From: Zhongshania sp. R06B22
Lineage (GTDB): Bacteria; Pseudomonadota; Gammaproteobacteria; Pseudomonadales; Spongiibacteraceae
Length of the DNA: 64,000 nt
Assembly (NCBI RefSeq): GCF_040892595.1
Contig: NZ_JBFRYB010000002.1
Coordinates: 248,001 to 312,000 of the forward strand
Reading direction: 5' to 3'
Shown: positions 17,108 through 26,177 of the stretch, in pieces
Layout of the letters: each line of letters starts with the position of its first letter
Numbering within the stretch: the first letter of the stretch is position 1
Made by a program: the position numbers and the translations under genes
The notes under the pieces: generated by a model
Databases searched by the model: none
The model's input: only the letters and a program-made list of their open reading frames with translations
What the model was told of the DNA's origin: nothing

Positions 17108-18037
17108 ATGGAGTTAATCCGCGGATTTCAACATTTTCGTCCTCGTCATCGTGGCTGTGTAGCCACGATAGGGGCTTTTGACGGTGTTCACTTGGGACAT
17201 CAGGCGGTATTGCGCCAGTTAATTGCCAAGGGTCGAGAAATGGGTTTACCGTCAACGGTGATTATTTTTGAACCCTTGCCCAGAGAGTTTTTCTCGCCCG
17301 ATGAAGCCCCGGCGCGCTTAATGAGTTTTCGCGAGAAGTTTATTGCTCTGCGGGACTTGGGGATTGATAGGGTAATGAGGATCAGTTTCACACCTGATTT
17401 TCGCGATATGACCGCCCATGAGTTTATTCACAAGTTATTTGTGGTCGGCTTGGGTGTTAAATACATTGTGGTTGGCGACGATTTGCGTTTTGGACGTAAC
17501 CGCAGTGGTGATTTTGATTTGTTGCGCAAGGTTGGTAAAAAAGACGGCTTTGACGTTGTGGACACCTCGACCTTAGAAGTGACCGGTGAACGAGTTAGTA
17601 GTACCCGTATCCGTGAGGTCTTGGCAGACGCTGATTTTGAATTGGCCGAGCGTTTACTCGGGCGGCCCTACAGTATCTCTGGCCGCGTTATTGTCGGTCA
17701 GCAGTTAGGTCGCACCATTGGCACACCAACGGCAAATATGGAGCTACACCGGCTGCGCTCGCCTTTGTCGGGGGTCTTTGCGGTAGAAGTCTACGGCGCG
17801 GATAGCGTTATGCGCCCGGGTGTCGCCAATGTCGGTGTGCGGCCGACGGTGGGTGACTTGTCAAAGGCGATTTTAGAAGTTCATCTGTTGAACTTTGAAG
17901 AGAATATTTACGGCCGCAATATTAAAGTCGTATTCCGTAAGAAACTGCGGAATGAGCACAAATTCGACGGGCTTGATGCACTCAAAGCGCAAATCACCCG
18001 AGATGTAGAACAGGCGCGAAGCTATTTTAATCTTTAG
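17108..18037 (+). CDS. ribF: Bifunctional riboflavin kinase / FAD synthetase
   Basis: Converts riboflavin to FMN and FMN to FAD. 309 residues. The N-terminal FMN adenylyltransferase domain carries GAFDGVHLGHQ (about 20-30) and SSTRIREVL; the C-terminal kinase domain carries GRTIGTPTANM and the GVANVGVRPTV block. The ATG at 17108 gives the usual N-terminus; the open frame begins earlier at a TTG without a binding site. The order murJ, ribF, ileS, lspA, fkpB, ispH is the conserved gammaproteobacterial arrangement. Confidence 0.93.
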   Translation: MELIRGFQHFRPRHRGCVATIGAFDGVHLGHQAVLRQLIAKGREMGLPSTVIIFEPLPREFFSPDEAPARLMSFREKFIALRDLGIDRVMRISFTPDFRDMTAHEFIHKLFVVGLGVKYIVVGDDLRFGRNRSGDFDLLRKVGKKDGFDVVDTSTLEVTGERVSSTRIREVLADADFELAERLLGRPYSISGRVIVGQQLGRTIGTPTANMELHRLRSPLSGVFAVEVYGADSVMRPGVANVGVRPTVGDLSKAILEVHLLNFEENIYGRNIKVVFRKKLRNEHKFDGLDALKAQITRDVEQARSYFNL

Positions 18038-18135
18038 CCCAAGCTTTTAATTCATAGTGGGGCCTTTGCACGGGCAAGACACAAGCGTGCACAGGGTCTC
18101 ATCGTATCGACCTTTGGAAAATACAGAACACCTAT

Positions 18136-20958
18136 ATGAGTGAATACAAGCACACCCTGAATTTACCCGAGACTAGTTTCGCTATGAAGGCGAATTTGTC
18201 GCAACGCGAACCCGGTATGCTTAAACGCTGGCAGGAAGAGGGAGTGTACGAGCAAATTCGCGAAGCTCGCGCTGGCCGTGAGAAATTTATTCTCCACGAT
18301 GGCCCACCGTATGCCAACGGCGATATTCATATCGGTCATGCGGTAAACAAAATTCTTAAAGATATGATCGTTAAGTCTAAAACCTTAAGTGGTTTTGACG
18401 CGCCCTACGTGCCGGGCTGGGATTGCCACGGCCTGCCAATAGAGCTGAATGTAGAGAAGAAAGTGGGCAAAGCCGGCCATAAAGTTGACGCGGCTACTTT
18501 TCGTGAAAAATGTCGCGAATACGCCTATAAGCAAGTGAATGGCCAGCGCGAGGACTTCAAACGCTTGGGCGTATTTGGCGATTGGGATAGACCCTATCTG
18601 ACCATGGACTTCAATTTTGAAGCCAATATCATCCGCGCCCTAGGTAAAATTGTTGAAAACGGTCATATGCACAAAGGCTTTAAGCCGGTGCATTGGTGCA
18701 TGGATTGCGGTTCGGCGTTAGCAGAAGCTGAGGTTGAATATAAAGATAAAACCTCACCGGCAATCGACGTGGCATTTGCGATTGTTGATCGCGATGCAGC
18801 CATCGCAAAAAGCGGTTTGGCTGCCGATATTGATGGTGAATTGAATCTGGCGATCTGGACTACCACGCCGTGGACCCTACCCGCGAATATGGCGGTGTGT
18901 TTGCACGCGGAGCTAGATTATCTTTGGGTGAGCTTTACCGGCGAAAGCGGCGACAAAATGGTGTTGCTATTAGCTGATGCCCTGCATGAATCGACCTTGG
19001 CGCGTTACGGTGTCGAAGATTTTACCGTTGTGGGGCGCTGCAAAGGCGCGGCACTGGAAAATCTGCAGTTGCAGCATCCCTTTTATAGCAGGCAGGTCCC
19101 AGTCATTCTCGGCGATCATGTCACTACTGACGCAGGTACTGGCGCGGTACACACTGCGCCAGCGCACGGTCAAGATGACTTTGTGGTGGGCAAGCAATAC
19201 GGTCTAGAGGTTTACAACCCGGTTGCGGCCAACGGCACCTTCTTAGAGGGCACCGAGTTATTTGAGCGTCAGCATGTCTTTAAGGCTAACGACAATGTGA
19301 TCGCGACCTTAACTGAGCGTGGTCGGTTACTGCACTGTGTACATTTTGAACATAGCTATCCGCACTGCTGGCGTCATAAGAGCCCGATTATCTTCCGTGC
19401 TACCCCGCAGTGGTTTGTCAGCATGAAGCAAAATGGCTTACTCGAGATGGCGATGGCTGCTGTCGACACCGTAGCCTGGACGCCGAGTTGGGGGCGTGCG
19501 CGCATCGAGTCGATGATGCAGGAACGACCTGATTGGTGTATTTCTCGCCAGCGGACCTGGGGCGCGCCCATTGCGCTATTTGCCCACAATGAAACGGCTG
19601 AATTGCATCCGCGTACGGCGGAGCTGATCGAGCAAGTGGCCAAACTGGTTGAGGTCGGCGGTATACAAGCGTGGTTCGACTTAGACGCGGCAGAGCTGCT
19701 CGGTGACGAGGCGGCGCAATACAGTAAAGTGAGCGATACACTGGATGTGTGGTTTGACTCTGGGGTGACTCATTTCGCGGTATTGTCGCAGCGAGATAAT
19801 TTGCAATTCCCCGCCGATCTTTATCTGGAAGGCTCGGATCAACATCGCGGCTGGTTTCAGTCGTCCATGTTGACGTCGGTGGCGACTACCGGAGTAGCAC
19901 CCTATAAAGAGGTGCTTACCCACGGTTTCACGGTCGATGCGCAAGGTCGTAAAATGTCCAAGTCAGTGGGAAATGTGGTTGCGCCGCAAAAAATTATGAA
20001 CACCCTAGGAGCCGATATTTTGCGGCTTTGGGTAGCGGCAACCGATTACCGCAATGAAATGACGGTATCGGACGAAATCTTTAAGCGCACCGCAGATTCA
20101 TATCGTCGTATTCGCAATACTGCACGCTTCCTGCTTTCTAATATGGCCGGCTTTGAGCCCACCGAGCACGCTGTAGAGCCATCAGAGATGCTGGCACTGG
20201 ATCGCTGGGTTATGCATCGTGCGGCGGTATTGCAAGAAGAGATTGTGGCGGCGTATGAAGCCTATCAATTCCACTTGGTCTATCAAAAACTGCACAACTT
20301 CTGCGTATTGGAGCTGGGTGGCTTTTATCTAGATATTATTAAAGACCGCCAGTACACCACGAAAGCCAATAGCCTGCCGCGGCGTTCTGCGCAGACTGCG
20401 ATGTATCATATTGCCGAAGCCCTTACGCGCTGGATTGCCCCCATCTTAAGTTTTACCGCAGACGAGTTGTGGGAGCATTTGCCGGGTGAGCATTCGGGCA
20501 CAGTATTTGCCGCTGAGTGGTATACTGGTTTGAGTAAAATGACCCTTGATAGCGACATGGATAATGATTTTTGGAATACCGTACAAGATGTTAAATCCGC
20601 TGTAAATAAAGTACTGGAAGGCGCGAAGAAGGAAGGCTTTGTAGGCGGTAGTCTTGCGGCAGAAGTCACTTTATTCTGCGATGAGTCACTAATGACAAGC
20701 TTGCATGCCCTGGGTGATGAGCTGCGATTTGTATTGATTACCTCAGCTGCTCGTTTAGCGCCTTTATCAGCGGTTAACGAAGCGGTAGAGACTGATGTCG
20801 AGGGCTTACAGGTTCGCGTAGCGGCTAGCGAAGGGACTAAGTGCGCACGCTGCTGGCACCATCGCGAAGATGTTGGTCAGGCTCTAGATCACCCTGAACT
20901 GTGTTTTCGCTGCATAGATAACGTCGACGGCGACGGGGAAGTACGTTTGTATGCATGA
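18136..20958 (+). CDS. ileS: Isoleucine-tRNA ligase
   Basis: Charges tRNA-Ile with isoleucine and edits mischarged valine. 940 residues, class I synthetase. HIGH motif at 65-68, KMSKS at 606-610, the inserted CP1 editing domain between them (with [17 protein letters not shown]), an anticodon-binding helical domain, and a C-terminal zinc finger with Cys903, Cys906, Cys923 and Cys926. The last eight bases overlap the lspA start. Confidence 0.96.
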   Translation: MSEYKHTLNLPETSFAMKANLSQREPGMLKRWQEEGVYEQIREARAGREKFILHDGPPYANGDIHIGHAVNKILKDMIVKSKTLSGFDAPYVPGWDCHGLPIELNVEKKVGKAGHKVDAATFREKCREYAYKQVNGQREDFKRLGVFGDWDRPYLTMDFNFEANIIRALGKIVENGHMHKGFKPVHWCMDCGSALAEAEVEYKDKTSPAIDVAFAIVDRDAAIAKSGLAADIDGELNLAIWTTTPWTLPANMAVCLHAELDYLWVSFTGESGDKMVLLLADALHESTLARYGVEDFTVVGRCKGAALENLQLQHPFYSRQVPVILGDHVTTDAGTGAVHTAPAHGQDDFVVGKQYGLEVYNPVAANGTFLEGTELFERQHVFKANDNVIATLTERGRLLHCVHFEHSYPHCWRHKSPIIFRATPQWFVSMKQNGLLEMAMAAVDTVAWTPSWGRARIESMMQERPDWCISRQRTWGAPIALFAHNETAELHPRTAELIEQVAKLVEVGGIQAWFDLDAAELLGDEAAQYSKVSDTLDVWFDSGVTHFAVLSQRDNLQFPADLYLEGSDQHRGWFQSSMLTSVATTGVAPYKEVLTHGFTVDAQGRKMSKSVGNVVAPQKIMNTLGADILRLWVAATDYRNEMTVSDEIFKRTADSYRRIRNTARFLLSNMAGFEPTEHAVEPSEMLALDRWVMHRAAVLQEEIVAAYEAYQFHLVYQKLHNFCVLELGGFYLDIIKDRQYTTKANSLPRRSAQTAMYHIAEALTRWIAPILSFTADELWEHLPGEHSGTVFAAEWYTGLSKMTLDSDMDNDFWNTVQDVKSAVNKVLEGAKKEGFVGGSLAAEVTLFCDESLMTSLHALGDELRFVLITSAARLAPLSAVNEAVETDVEGLQVRVAASEGTKCARCWHHREDVGQALDHPELCFRCIDNVDGDGEVRLYA

Positions 20959-21475
20959 TGCTGGAGTAGATAGCGAAATGGCTGCCCAGCGCCGTAGCCG
21001 GTTTTTTTGGCTACTGGTGGCAGCCACGGTGATCGTACTTGATCAAATCACTAAATATTTCGCCAACACCATGCTGGACTACGCCAGCCCGGTAGAGATT
21101 TTGCCGGTGCTGAATATTACCTTGCATTACAATCCTGGAGCCGCGTTTAGTTTTTTGAGCGACGCCGGCGGCTGGCAGCGCTGGTTCTTTTCGGTGATCG
21201 CTTTGGCGGTGAGCGCGTATATTTGTGTATGGCTAATGCGCTTGCGGCGCGACCAATGGTTGTTGTCCCTTGCCTTAGCGTTGGTCTTAGGTGGTGCGCT
21301 CGGTAATTTGTGGGATCGCCTGTTCCTTGGGCATGTTATCGATTTTATATCGGTGCATTGGGGGGATAGCTATTTCCCAACATTTAATATTGCCGATGCG
21401 GGTATTAGCGTGGGCGCGGGCCTATTGTTACTCGATATGGTGGTAAACCCTGAATCGGAAAATCAGCCTAAATAG
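20951..21475 (+). CDS. lspA: Lipoprotein signal peptidase (signal peptidase II)
   Basis: Inner-membrane aspartyl protease that removes signal peptides from diacylglyceryl-prolipoproteins. 174 residues, four membrane helices. The start LDQITKYF, the NPGAAFSFL loop, GNLWDRL and [11 protein letters not shown] contain the conserved residues, including both catalytic aspartates. Its ATG lies inside the end of ileS. It serves the several lipoproteins seen in this window, such as BamD. Confidence 0.94.
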   Translation: MHDAGVDSEMAAQRRSRFFWLLVAATVIVLDQITKYFANTMLDYASPVEILPVLNITLHYNPGAAFSFLSDAGGWQRWFFSVIALAVSAYICVWLMRLRRDQWLLSLALALVLGGALGNLWDRLFLGHVIDFISVHWGDSYFPTFNIADAGISVGAGLLLLDMVVNPESENQPK

Positions 21476-21496
21476 CTGTCTGGAAATGTGTTGATC

Positions 21497-21949
21497 ATGA
21501 CAAATGTTAGCGTAGCACCGGCTACCGAAATTAGTTTGCACTTCTCTCTTAGTATCATTGATGGCGATGAGGTGGACTCGACCTTTGGTGGTAAGCCTGC
21601 CACTTTTGTATTTGGTGATGGCAGCCTGCTCCCCAGTGTAGAGGCCAAATTACTAGGCTTAACAGCTGGCGCGAAAGAGACTTTTACCCTAGCCCCAGAA
21701 GACGGCTTTGGTCAGCGCAATCCGGCCAATATTCAGCGTTTTCCGCGCAGCCAGTTTAGTGCCGATATGGTCTTGGAAGAAGGTTTGGTGATCTCCTTTG
21801 CCGATGCTGCCCGGGCCGAAGTGCCGGGTGTGGTAAGTGAGGTGGGCGACGAAGATGTGATGGTAGATTTCAACCATCCGTTGGCTGGTCGAAATCTGAG
21901 CTTCCGTGTTGAAATTTTAAGTGTCAGCGCGCAGGCTGATGCCAAGTAA
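21497..21949 (+). CDS. fkpB: FKBP-type peptidyl-prolyl isomerase (SlpA/FkpB)
   Basis: 150 residues of the SlyD/FkpB type. A split FKBP domain (LHFSLSIIDGDEVDSTF ... FVFGDGSLLPSVEAKLLGL) carries an inserted-flap domain containing the APEDGFGQRNP motif and returns to FKBP at DFNHPLAGRNLSF. It probably assists folding of new proteins as isomerase and chaperone. The start is the ATG at 21497; a GTG three codons earlier also reads in frame. It lies between lspA and ispH as in E. coli. Confidence 0.9.
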   Translation: MTNVSVAPATEISLHFSLSIIDGDEVDSTFGGKPATFVFGDGSLLPSVEAKLLGLTAGAKETFTLAPEDGFGQRNPANIQRFPRSQFSADMVLEEGLVISFADAARAEVPGVVSEVGDEDVMVDFNHPLAGRNLSFRVEILSVSAQADAK

Positions 21950-21990
21950 TATTCATTGGCGAAAGACAGTAATCTGAACACGGTGACGTA

Positions 21991-22959
21991 ATGACTAGCT
22001 CGGGCGATAAAATGCAAATTAAAATGGCAAATCCTCGTGGATTTTGCGCTGGAGTGGATCGTGCCATCGAGATTGTTAACCGTGCCTTAGACGTGTTTGG
22101 CGCGCCTATTTATGTGCGCCACGAGGTTGTACACAATAAATTTGTTGTTGAGAATCTGCGTCAACGCGGAGCCATGTTCGTTGATGAGCTAGACGAAGTG
22201 CCAGACGATAAAATAGTTATTTTTAGCGCCCATGGCGTGTCGCAGGCGGTTCGCAACGAGGCCAATCGCCGCGGTTTGAAAGTCTTTGATGCCACCTGCC
22301 CGCTGGTGACAAAAGTGCATATGGAAGTAGTTAGTTTCAGTGGCGCGGGTCATGAGTGTGTATTGATCGGCCATAAGGGCCACCCTGAAGTTGAGGGCAC
22401 AATGGGGCAGTATGACGAATCCCTAGGTGGCGGGATCTACCTTGTTGAAGACGTTGAGCAAGCCTTGGCACTGCAAGTAAAAGACCCGGACCATTTGTCC
22501 TATGTAACCCAGACCACCTTGTCTATGGATGACACGGCGGCGGTCATTAAGGCTTTGCGTAGTAAATTCCCTAACATTGAGGGTCCGCGTAAAGACGATA
22601 TTTGTTACGCCACCCAAAACCGCCAAGATGCCGTAAAAACCTTGGCACAGCAGGTGGATGTGGTGCTGGTGGTAGGTTCACCCAATAGCTCTAATTCCAA
22701 CCGTCTGAGAGAGCTGGCCGAACGTATTGGCTGCCGTGCTTATTTACTTGATAGTGAAGAAGATATCCGTCCTGAATGGCTTGAGGGTCAGCCCAAAATC
22801 GGCATCACTGCCGGCGCCTCTGCACCAGAAGTCCTGGTCAAGGCGGTCATTGATCGGCTTTGCGAACTTGGCGCATCCGCTCCTGTAGAGCTGGATGGTC
22901 GTCCTGAAAATATTACCTTCTCGCTGCCAAAAGAGTTGCGTTTGATTGAGGTTTCTTAA
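21991..22959 (+). CDS. ispH: 4-hydroxy-3-methylbut-2-enyl diphosphate reductase
   Basis: Last enzyme of the MEP isoprenoid pathway, making IPP and DMAPP with an iron-sulfur cluster. 322 residues. The three cluster cysteines are in [22 protein letters not shown] and [16 protein letters not shown] and [11 protein letters not shown] give the conserved histidines. The start could also be the ATG at 22012 (MQIKMANP), which fits the E. coli N-terminus. The stop is only five bases from the stop of the convergent pseudopilin gene. Confidence 0.95.
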   Translation: MTSSGDKMQIKMANPRGFCAGVDRAIEIVNRALDVFGAPIYVRHEVVHNKFVVENLRQRGAMFVDELDEVPDDKIVIFSAHGVSQAVRNEANRRGLKVFDATCPLVTKVHMEVVSFSGAGHECVLIGHKGHPEVEGTMGQYDESLGGGIYLVEDVEQALALQVKDPDHLSYVTQTTLSMDDTAAVIKALRSKFPNIEGPRKDDICYATQNRQDAVKTLAQQVDVVLVVGSPNSSNSNRLRELAERIGCRAYLLDSEEDIRPEWLEGQPKIGITAGASAPEVLVKAVIDRLCELGASAPVELDGRPENITFSLPKELRLIEVS

Positions 22960-22964
22960 GCCCT

Positions 22965-23468
22965 TCAGCACGCCGCTATTTCTGATTTAATCATTCTTAC
23001 CCGCCCGCCAATACTGATAATAAGTTGGTATGCGTCGCTGTGGTCTGGCCTACAGACTGTAATGGTGCCAACTTGAAATGCGCCGCTTGCCGTTGTCGCG
23101 CTGCCGTCAGGGGCGAATTTGACATAATCCGCCACCCAGCGGTTTCCGCTAATAGTGACATCCTTCTGAGCTGGATTGCGAGCTAAGACAATTTCGCTTG
23201 GTTCCCTTTCGCCGTTGCTATTGTTATCTTCAAATAGAGCGACGTCGCTAGACCAGTCGCCATCTTCATTCCACACAGTGATTTGCTTGCGTCGCATTAC
23301 TGCTGTTGCTCTGGCGCTAGTGAGTAGGCCGAAAAGCTGCTGCCCGGCTGCGCGCAAGCGATGTTCTTGAATCAGAGCGTAGAAAGCGGGTACCGCACTA
23401 AGTATCAGTATTGAGGTAATGGTAAGCACACCAATAAGCTCAAACAACGAAAACCCTCGGTTTTCCAC
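22965..23468 (-). CDS. Lone FimT/GspH-type type IV pseudopilin
   Basis: 167 residues. The class III prepilin leader is very short, MENRG, followed by FSLFELIGVLTITSILILSAVPAF, so cleavage after Gly5 would give N-methyl-Phe with the conserved Glu at mature position 5. The C-terminal half (ITVWNEDGDWSSDVALFEDNNSNGE ... GTITVCRP) fits the GspH/FimT beta domain. The GTG start has AGGAG six bases upstream. It is transcribed away from the two pilin operons to its right and shares a 137-base divergent promoter region with the first fimU. Confidence 0.85.
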   Translation of the reverse strand: MENRGFSLFELIGVLTITSILILSAVPAFYALIQEHRLRAAGQQLFGLLTSARATAVMRRKQITVWNEDGDWSSDVALFEDNNSNGEREPSEIVLARNPAQKDVTISGNRWVADYVKFAPDGSATTASGAFQVGTITVCRPDHSDAYQLIISIGGRVRMIKSEIAAC

Positions 23469-23605
23469 AATGGACTCCTTTCCACATTGGATTTAACTTG
23501 GGATTATTTGCCTGTTTATGTATCAGCTTCCATGCTGATCAGGTTTAAATTAGCACTAAGCTAGTCTAATCTAGAACGATACGACAATATGTCAAGTTTA
23601 CACGG
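23469..23605. promoter_or_regulatory. Divergent pilin promoter region with small palindrome
   Basis: 137 bases between two divergent pseudopilin genes. It contains a perfect 6+6 inverted repeat ATCAGC-TTCCAT-GCTGAT at 23522-23539. I found no sigma-54 -24/-12 element with correct spacing, although PilR genes lie nearby. Confidence 0.4.
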
Positions 23606-24124
23606 ATGCGCCTAATGCAGCTTAACAGCGGAAATAAGGGCTTTACCCTAATCGAGTTGATAGTGACGGTCTCGATCGCCTCAGTATTAGCCGTTGTTGC
23701 TGTGCCTAGCTTCAGCCAGTTTATCGATGAGTCTCGTGATCGCGCGGTGGTTCAAAAGCTTATAAAATCCCTTGTGGCTGCGCGTTCAGAGGCCGTGTTG
23801 CGGGCTGCCCCCGTGAGTTTGAGCGCAGTAGATGGCAACTGGGCTAACGGCTGGTTGAGCTGGGTGGATACCGATGGCAATGGCAGTTATGACGATGGCG
23901 AAGCCATTCAAAAAAGTGCCGCGGTCAGCGGCACCGCAGCGATTACAGGTGATCGCGGTGGTACCGCCGTAAATACTATCGCTTTTAGCCGCGATGGTTT
24001 TCTTAATGATGCCACCGCGATAGTGATTTCATATCGCACATCGCCAGAATATTGCTCCCGTGATCGAAATATTAGCATCAGCCTTACTGGTCAGGTGAGT
24101 GTGAGCGAAAGGAGTTGCTCGTGA
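23606..24124 (+). CDS. fimU: Minor pilin FimT/FimU family (operon A)
   Basis: 172 residues. Prepilin leader of about 12 residues then GFTLIELIVTVSIASVLAVVAVPSF, cleaved after Gly with Glu5. The GspH domain follows, with the WANGWLSWVDTDGNGSYDDGE loop and a C-terminal cysteine pair (YCSRD ... RSCS). It is a subunit of the minor-pilin complex that primes type IV pilus assembly. First gene of operon A; the stop overlaps the pilV start (GTGA). The start could be 23606 or the ATG at 23615. Confidence 0.85.
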   Translation: MRLMQLNSGNKGFTLIELIVTVSIASVLAVVAVPSFSQFIDESRDRAVVQKLIKSLVAARSEAVLRAAPVSLSAVDGNWANGWLSWVDTDGNGSYDDGEAIQKSAAVSGTAAITGDRGGTAVNTIAFSRDGFLNDATAIVISYRTSPEYCSRDRNISISLTGQVSVSERSCS

Positions 24125-24561
24125 ATAGAAATCGACAGCGGGGTGTAACCTTAATCGAGGTCCTTGTCGCCGTACTAATAACGGCGACCGGTGTGCTCGG
24201 CGCTGCGGCGATGCAGCTCAATGCAGTAAAGTTTAATCAAACCTCAAATACTCGCTCTACTGCCGTTTTTCTTGCTAATGATATCTCAGACCGTATGCGC
24301 GCAAATCGGGCAGATGCCTTGGCCGGACGTTATGATTTGGCTATGAGTAATGACGTGCCAACAGGTACGGCTATTTACCAAATTGACGTGCAGGACTGGC
24401 TGCAGGAAATTGCCCTACGGCTTCCAGCTGGTGATGCCTCCATTGAGCGAGATGACGCCAATTTTACTATTTCCATCCAGTGGGACGAGAGCCGACTGTC
24501 GAAGACCCGCGAAGTAAGCGCCGGCGATATTCAAACCTTTGTGTTTCAGACTAGGCTGTGA
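24121..24561 (+). CDS. pilV: Minor pilin PilV (operon A)
   Basis: About 146 residues. Leader VNRNRQRG then VTLIEVLVAVLITATGVLGAAAMQ, typical of PilV/GspI with the family's leucine- and alanine-rich helix; NDISDRMRANRADALAG matches the conserved (A)xDRMRAN block. The GTG start has AGGAG six bases upstream and overlaps the fimU stop. It acts with FimU, PilW, PilX and PilY1 at the pilus tip. Confidence 0.87.
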   Translation: MNRNRQRGVTLIEVLVAVLITATGVLGAAAMQLNAVKFNQTSNTRSTAVFLANDISDRMRANRADALAGRYDLAMSNDVPTGTAIYQIDVQDWLQEIALRLPAGDASIERDDANFTISIQWDESRLSKTREVSAGDIQTFVFQTRL

Positions 24562-24572
24562 AAGGGGTATAT

Positions 24573-25610
24573 ATGAAGTTCTCACAGCGGGGGTTTGGTC
24601 TTGTAGAACTAATGATTTCCATCACCCTGGGCTTATTTTTAAGTACAGCGGTTATTCAAGTTTTTCTCGCCACAAGTACCAGCTCTAAAGTTCAAGATTC
24701 ATTAGCGCAAGTTCAAGAAAATGCGCGTTTCGCAATGCGCTTTCTGGGGGAAGAAATTCGAATGGCAGGCTATATGGGCTGCAGTTCCATTGGCAATATT
24801 AGTGTTAACGTCATTGCTCTACCGGCAAGCGCTGTTGATTTTGGGATGGCAACGGCGCTGGTAGGGGAGGATAACGTCGCCGCTGGCAATGTTTTATCAG
24901 CCGTGCCCGGTAGTGACGTCTTGCATATTAAAAAAGCGTCTGAAAGTAGTGTTAATGTCACCGGTAATATGGCGACTAACAATGCGAATTTACAAATTGA
25001 AAACAATAGCCTTGGTCTTGAAACCGGGGATTACGTCATGGTTAGTGACTGCCTTAACGCAGATGTATTTCGGATTGTGAATAACCTAGGCAGTAACGGC
25101 AATGCTGCAGCGACTTTAGCCCACTCTCAGGGCCAGGGACTTAACTCAAGCAACAACCTAAGTAAGCTCTACCAAACCGACGCCGAAGTGTTTGCCTTTG
25201 AAAGTGTTGATTACTTTGTTCGCGATACCGGAAGAGATACGGCTGGAGGGCAGCCGATAAACGCCCTCTACATGCGACGTCTTATCGCTGGCAGCGGTGG
25301 TGTGATCGCTGCCGCTGTAGAGTTGGTCGAGGGTGTTGAGGATATGCAGATAAGCTACGGTGTAGATACTAACGCTGATCGAGCCGTGGATGCCTACCAA
25401 ACCGGGGCTGCGGTGACGGCTTGGGAAGATGTGTTGAGTGTTCGGATCGCCTTGCAGCTGGTGGCAAACGAGGAGAATGTTGTTGGCAAGACGGGTGGCG
25501 CTAATGCACAGGCAATTGTTGATTTAAATGGGAATGTTGTCGCTAATACGGACGGCCGCTTTCGACAAATATTTACCAATGTATTTGCTATTAGGAATAA
25601 ATTGCCATGA
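24573..25610 (+). CDS. pilW: Minor pilin PilW (operon A)
   Basis: About 345 residues, the large GspJ-like minor pilin. MKFSQRG is followed by FGLVELMISITLGLFLSTAVIQVFLA with Glu5. QENARFAMRFLGEEIRMAGYMGC is the family block after the helix, and the C-terminal part (LVEGVEDMQISYGVDTN, WEDVLSVRIALQLV) is well conserved. The ATG at 24573 is preceded by AAGGGG; the frame opens at a GTG five codons earlier. The stop overlaps pilX by four bases. Confidence 0.88.
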   Translation: MKFSQRGFGLVELMISITLGLFLSTAVIQVFLATSTSSKVQDSLAQVQENARFAMRFLGEEIRMAGYMGCSSIGNISVNVIALPASAVDFGMATALVGEDNVAAGNVLSAVPGSDVLHIKKASESSVNVTGNMATNNANLQIENNSLGLETGDYVMVSDCLNADVFRIVNNLGSNGNAAATLAHSQGQGLNSSNNLSKLYQTDAEVFAFESVDYFVRDTGRDTAGGQPINALYMRRLIAGSGGVIAAAVELVEGVEDMQISYGVDTNADRAVDAYQTGAAVTAWEDVLSVRIALQLVANEENVVGKTGGANAQAIVDLNGNVVANTDGRFRQIFTNVFAIRNKLP

Positions 25611-26149
25611 TGTGTGGCGTGGAAAGAAATAGTGCTGCTAGACAACGCGGCGCGGTATTGATTGTCAGTCTTGTGTTTATGCTAATACTAACGATTATCG
25701 CTGCAGCGTCTATGCAGTCCTCGACCTTGCAAGAGCGGATGGCGGGTAATGCTAAAGACACCAAATTGGCGTTTCAGGCGGCTGAGGCGGGATTGCGGGT
25801 TGCAGAAGCTGCTTTGTCACAAATAAATGTGGGTCCATTTGATGGCAGTAATGGTTTGTATCGCCTGTGTGCGGATCCTACAGATACTGCGACCGCCTGC
25901 GTTGAGCCAGATTGGTCGAAGCATTCTTCAGCAGGTTGGCAAGTTCTGGCTGCAGATGTGATTCCCTACGCCGCACAACCGCCGGAATACTTTATTGAAG
26001 AGCTAGTCAGCGTAGCAAGCGAAAATGAAATATTAGACTCTGATAAACCTATCGCGCCTTTAGTTTTTTATCGTGTTACCGCAAGGGGCTATGGGGCAAG
26101 TAACCGCAGTATGGTTGTGCTAAGTACGACATATAAGCGAAGCAATTAA
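25607..26149 (+). CDS. pilX: Minor pilin PilX (operon A)
   Basis: 180 residues. QRGAVLIVSLVFMLILTIIAAASMQSS is the PilX helix; it lacks the Glu5 of other pilins, as in the GspK/PilX class that sits at the very tip. LQERMAGNAKDTKLAFQAAEAGLRVAEA matches the PilX domain. It starts in an ATGA overlap with pilW and is followed 28 bases later by pilY1. Confidence 0.88.
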   Translation: MMCGVERNSAARQRGAVLIVSLVFMLILTIIAAASMQSSTLQERMAGNAKDTKLAFQAAEAGLRVAEAALSQINVGPFDGSNGLYRLCADPTDTATACVEPDWSKHSSAGWQVLAADVIPYAAQPPEYFIEELVSVASENEILDSDKPIAPLVFYRVTARGYGASNRSMVVLSTTYKRSN

Positions 26150-26177
26150 GTGTGCACAAATTAGGTCGAGAAAAATT

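Noticed and set aside
23469-23605. Possible sigma-54 promoter for pilin genes (TTGGGATTATTTGCC)
   Set aside because: Spacing between the GG and GC elements is eight bases instead of ten; other GG/GC pairs in the region also have the wrong spacing.
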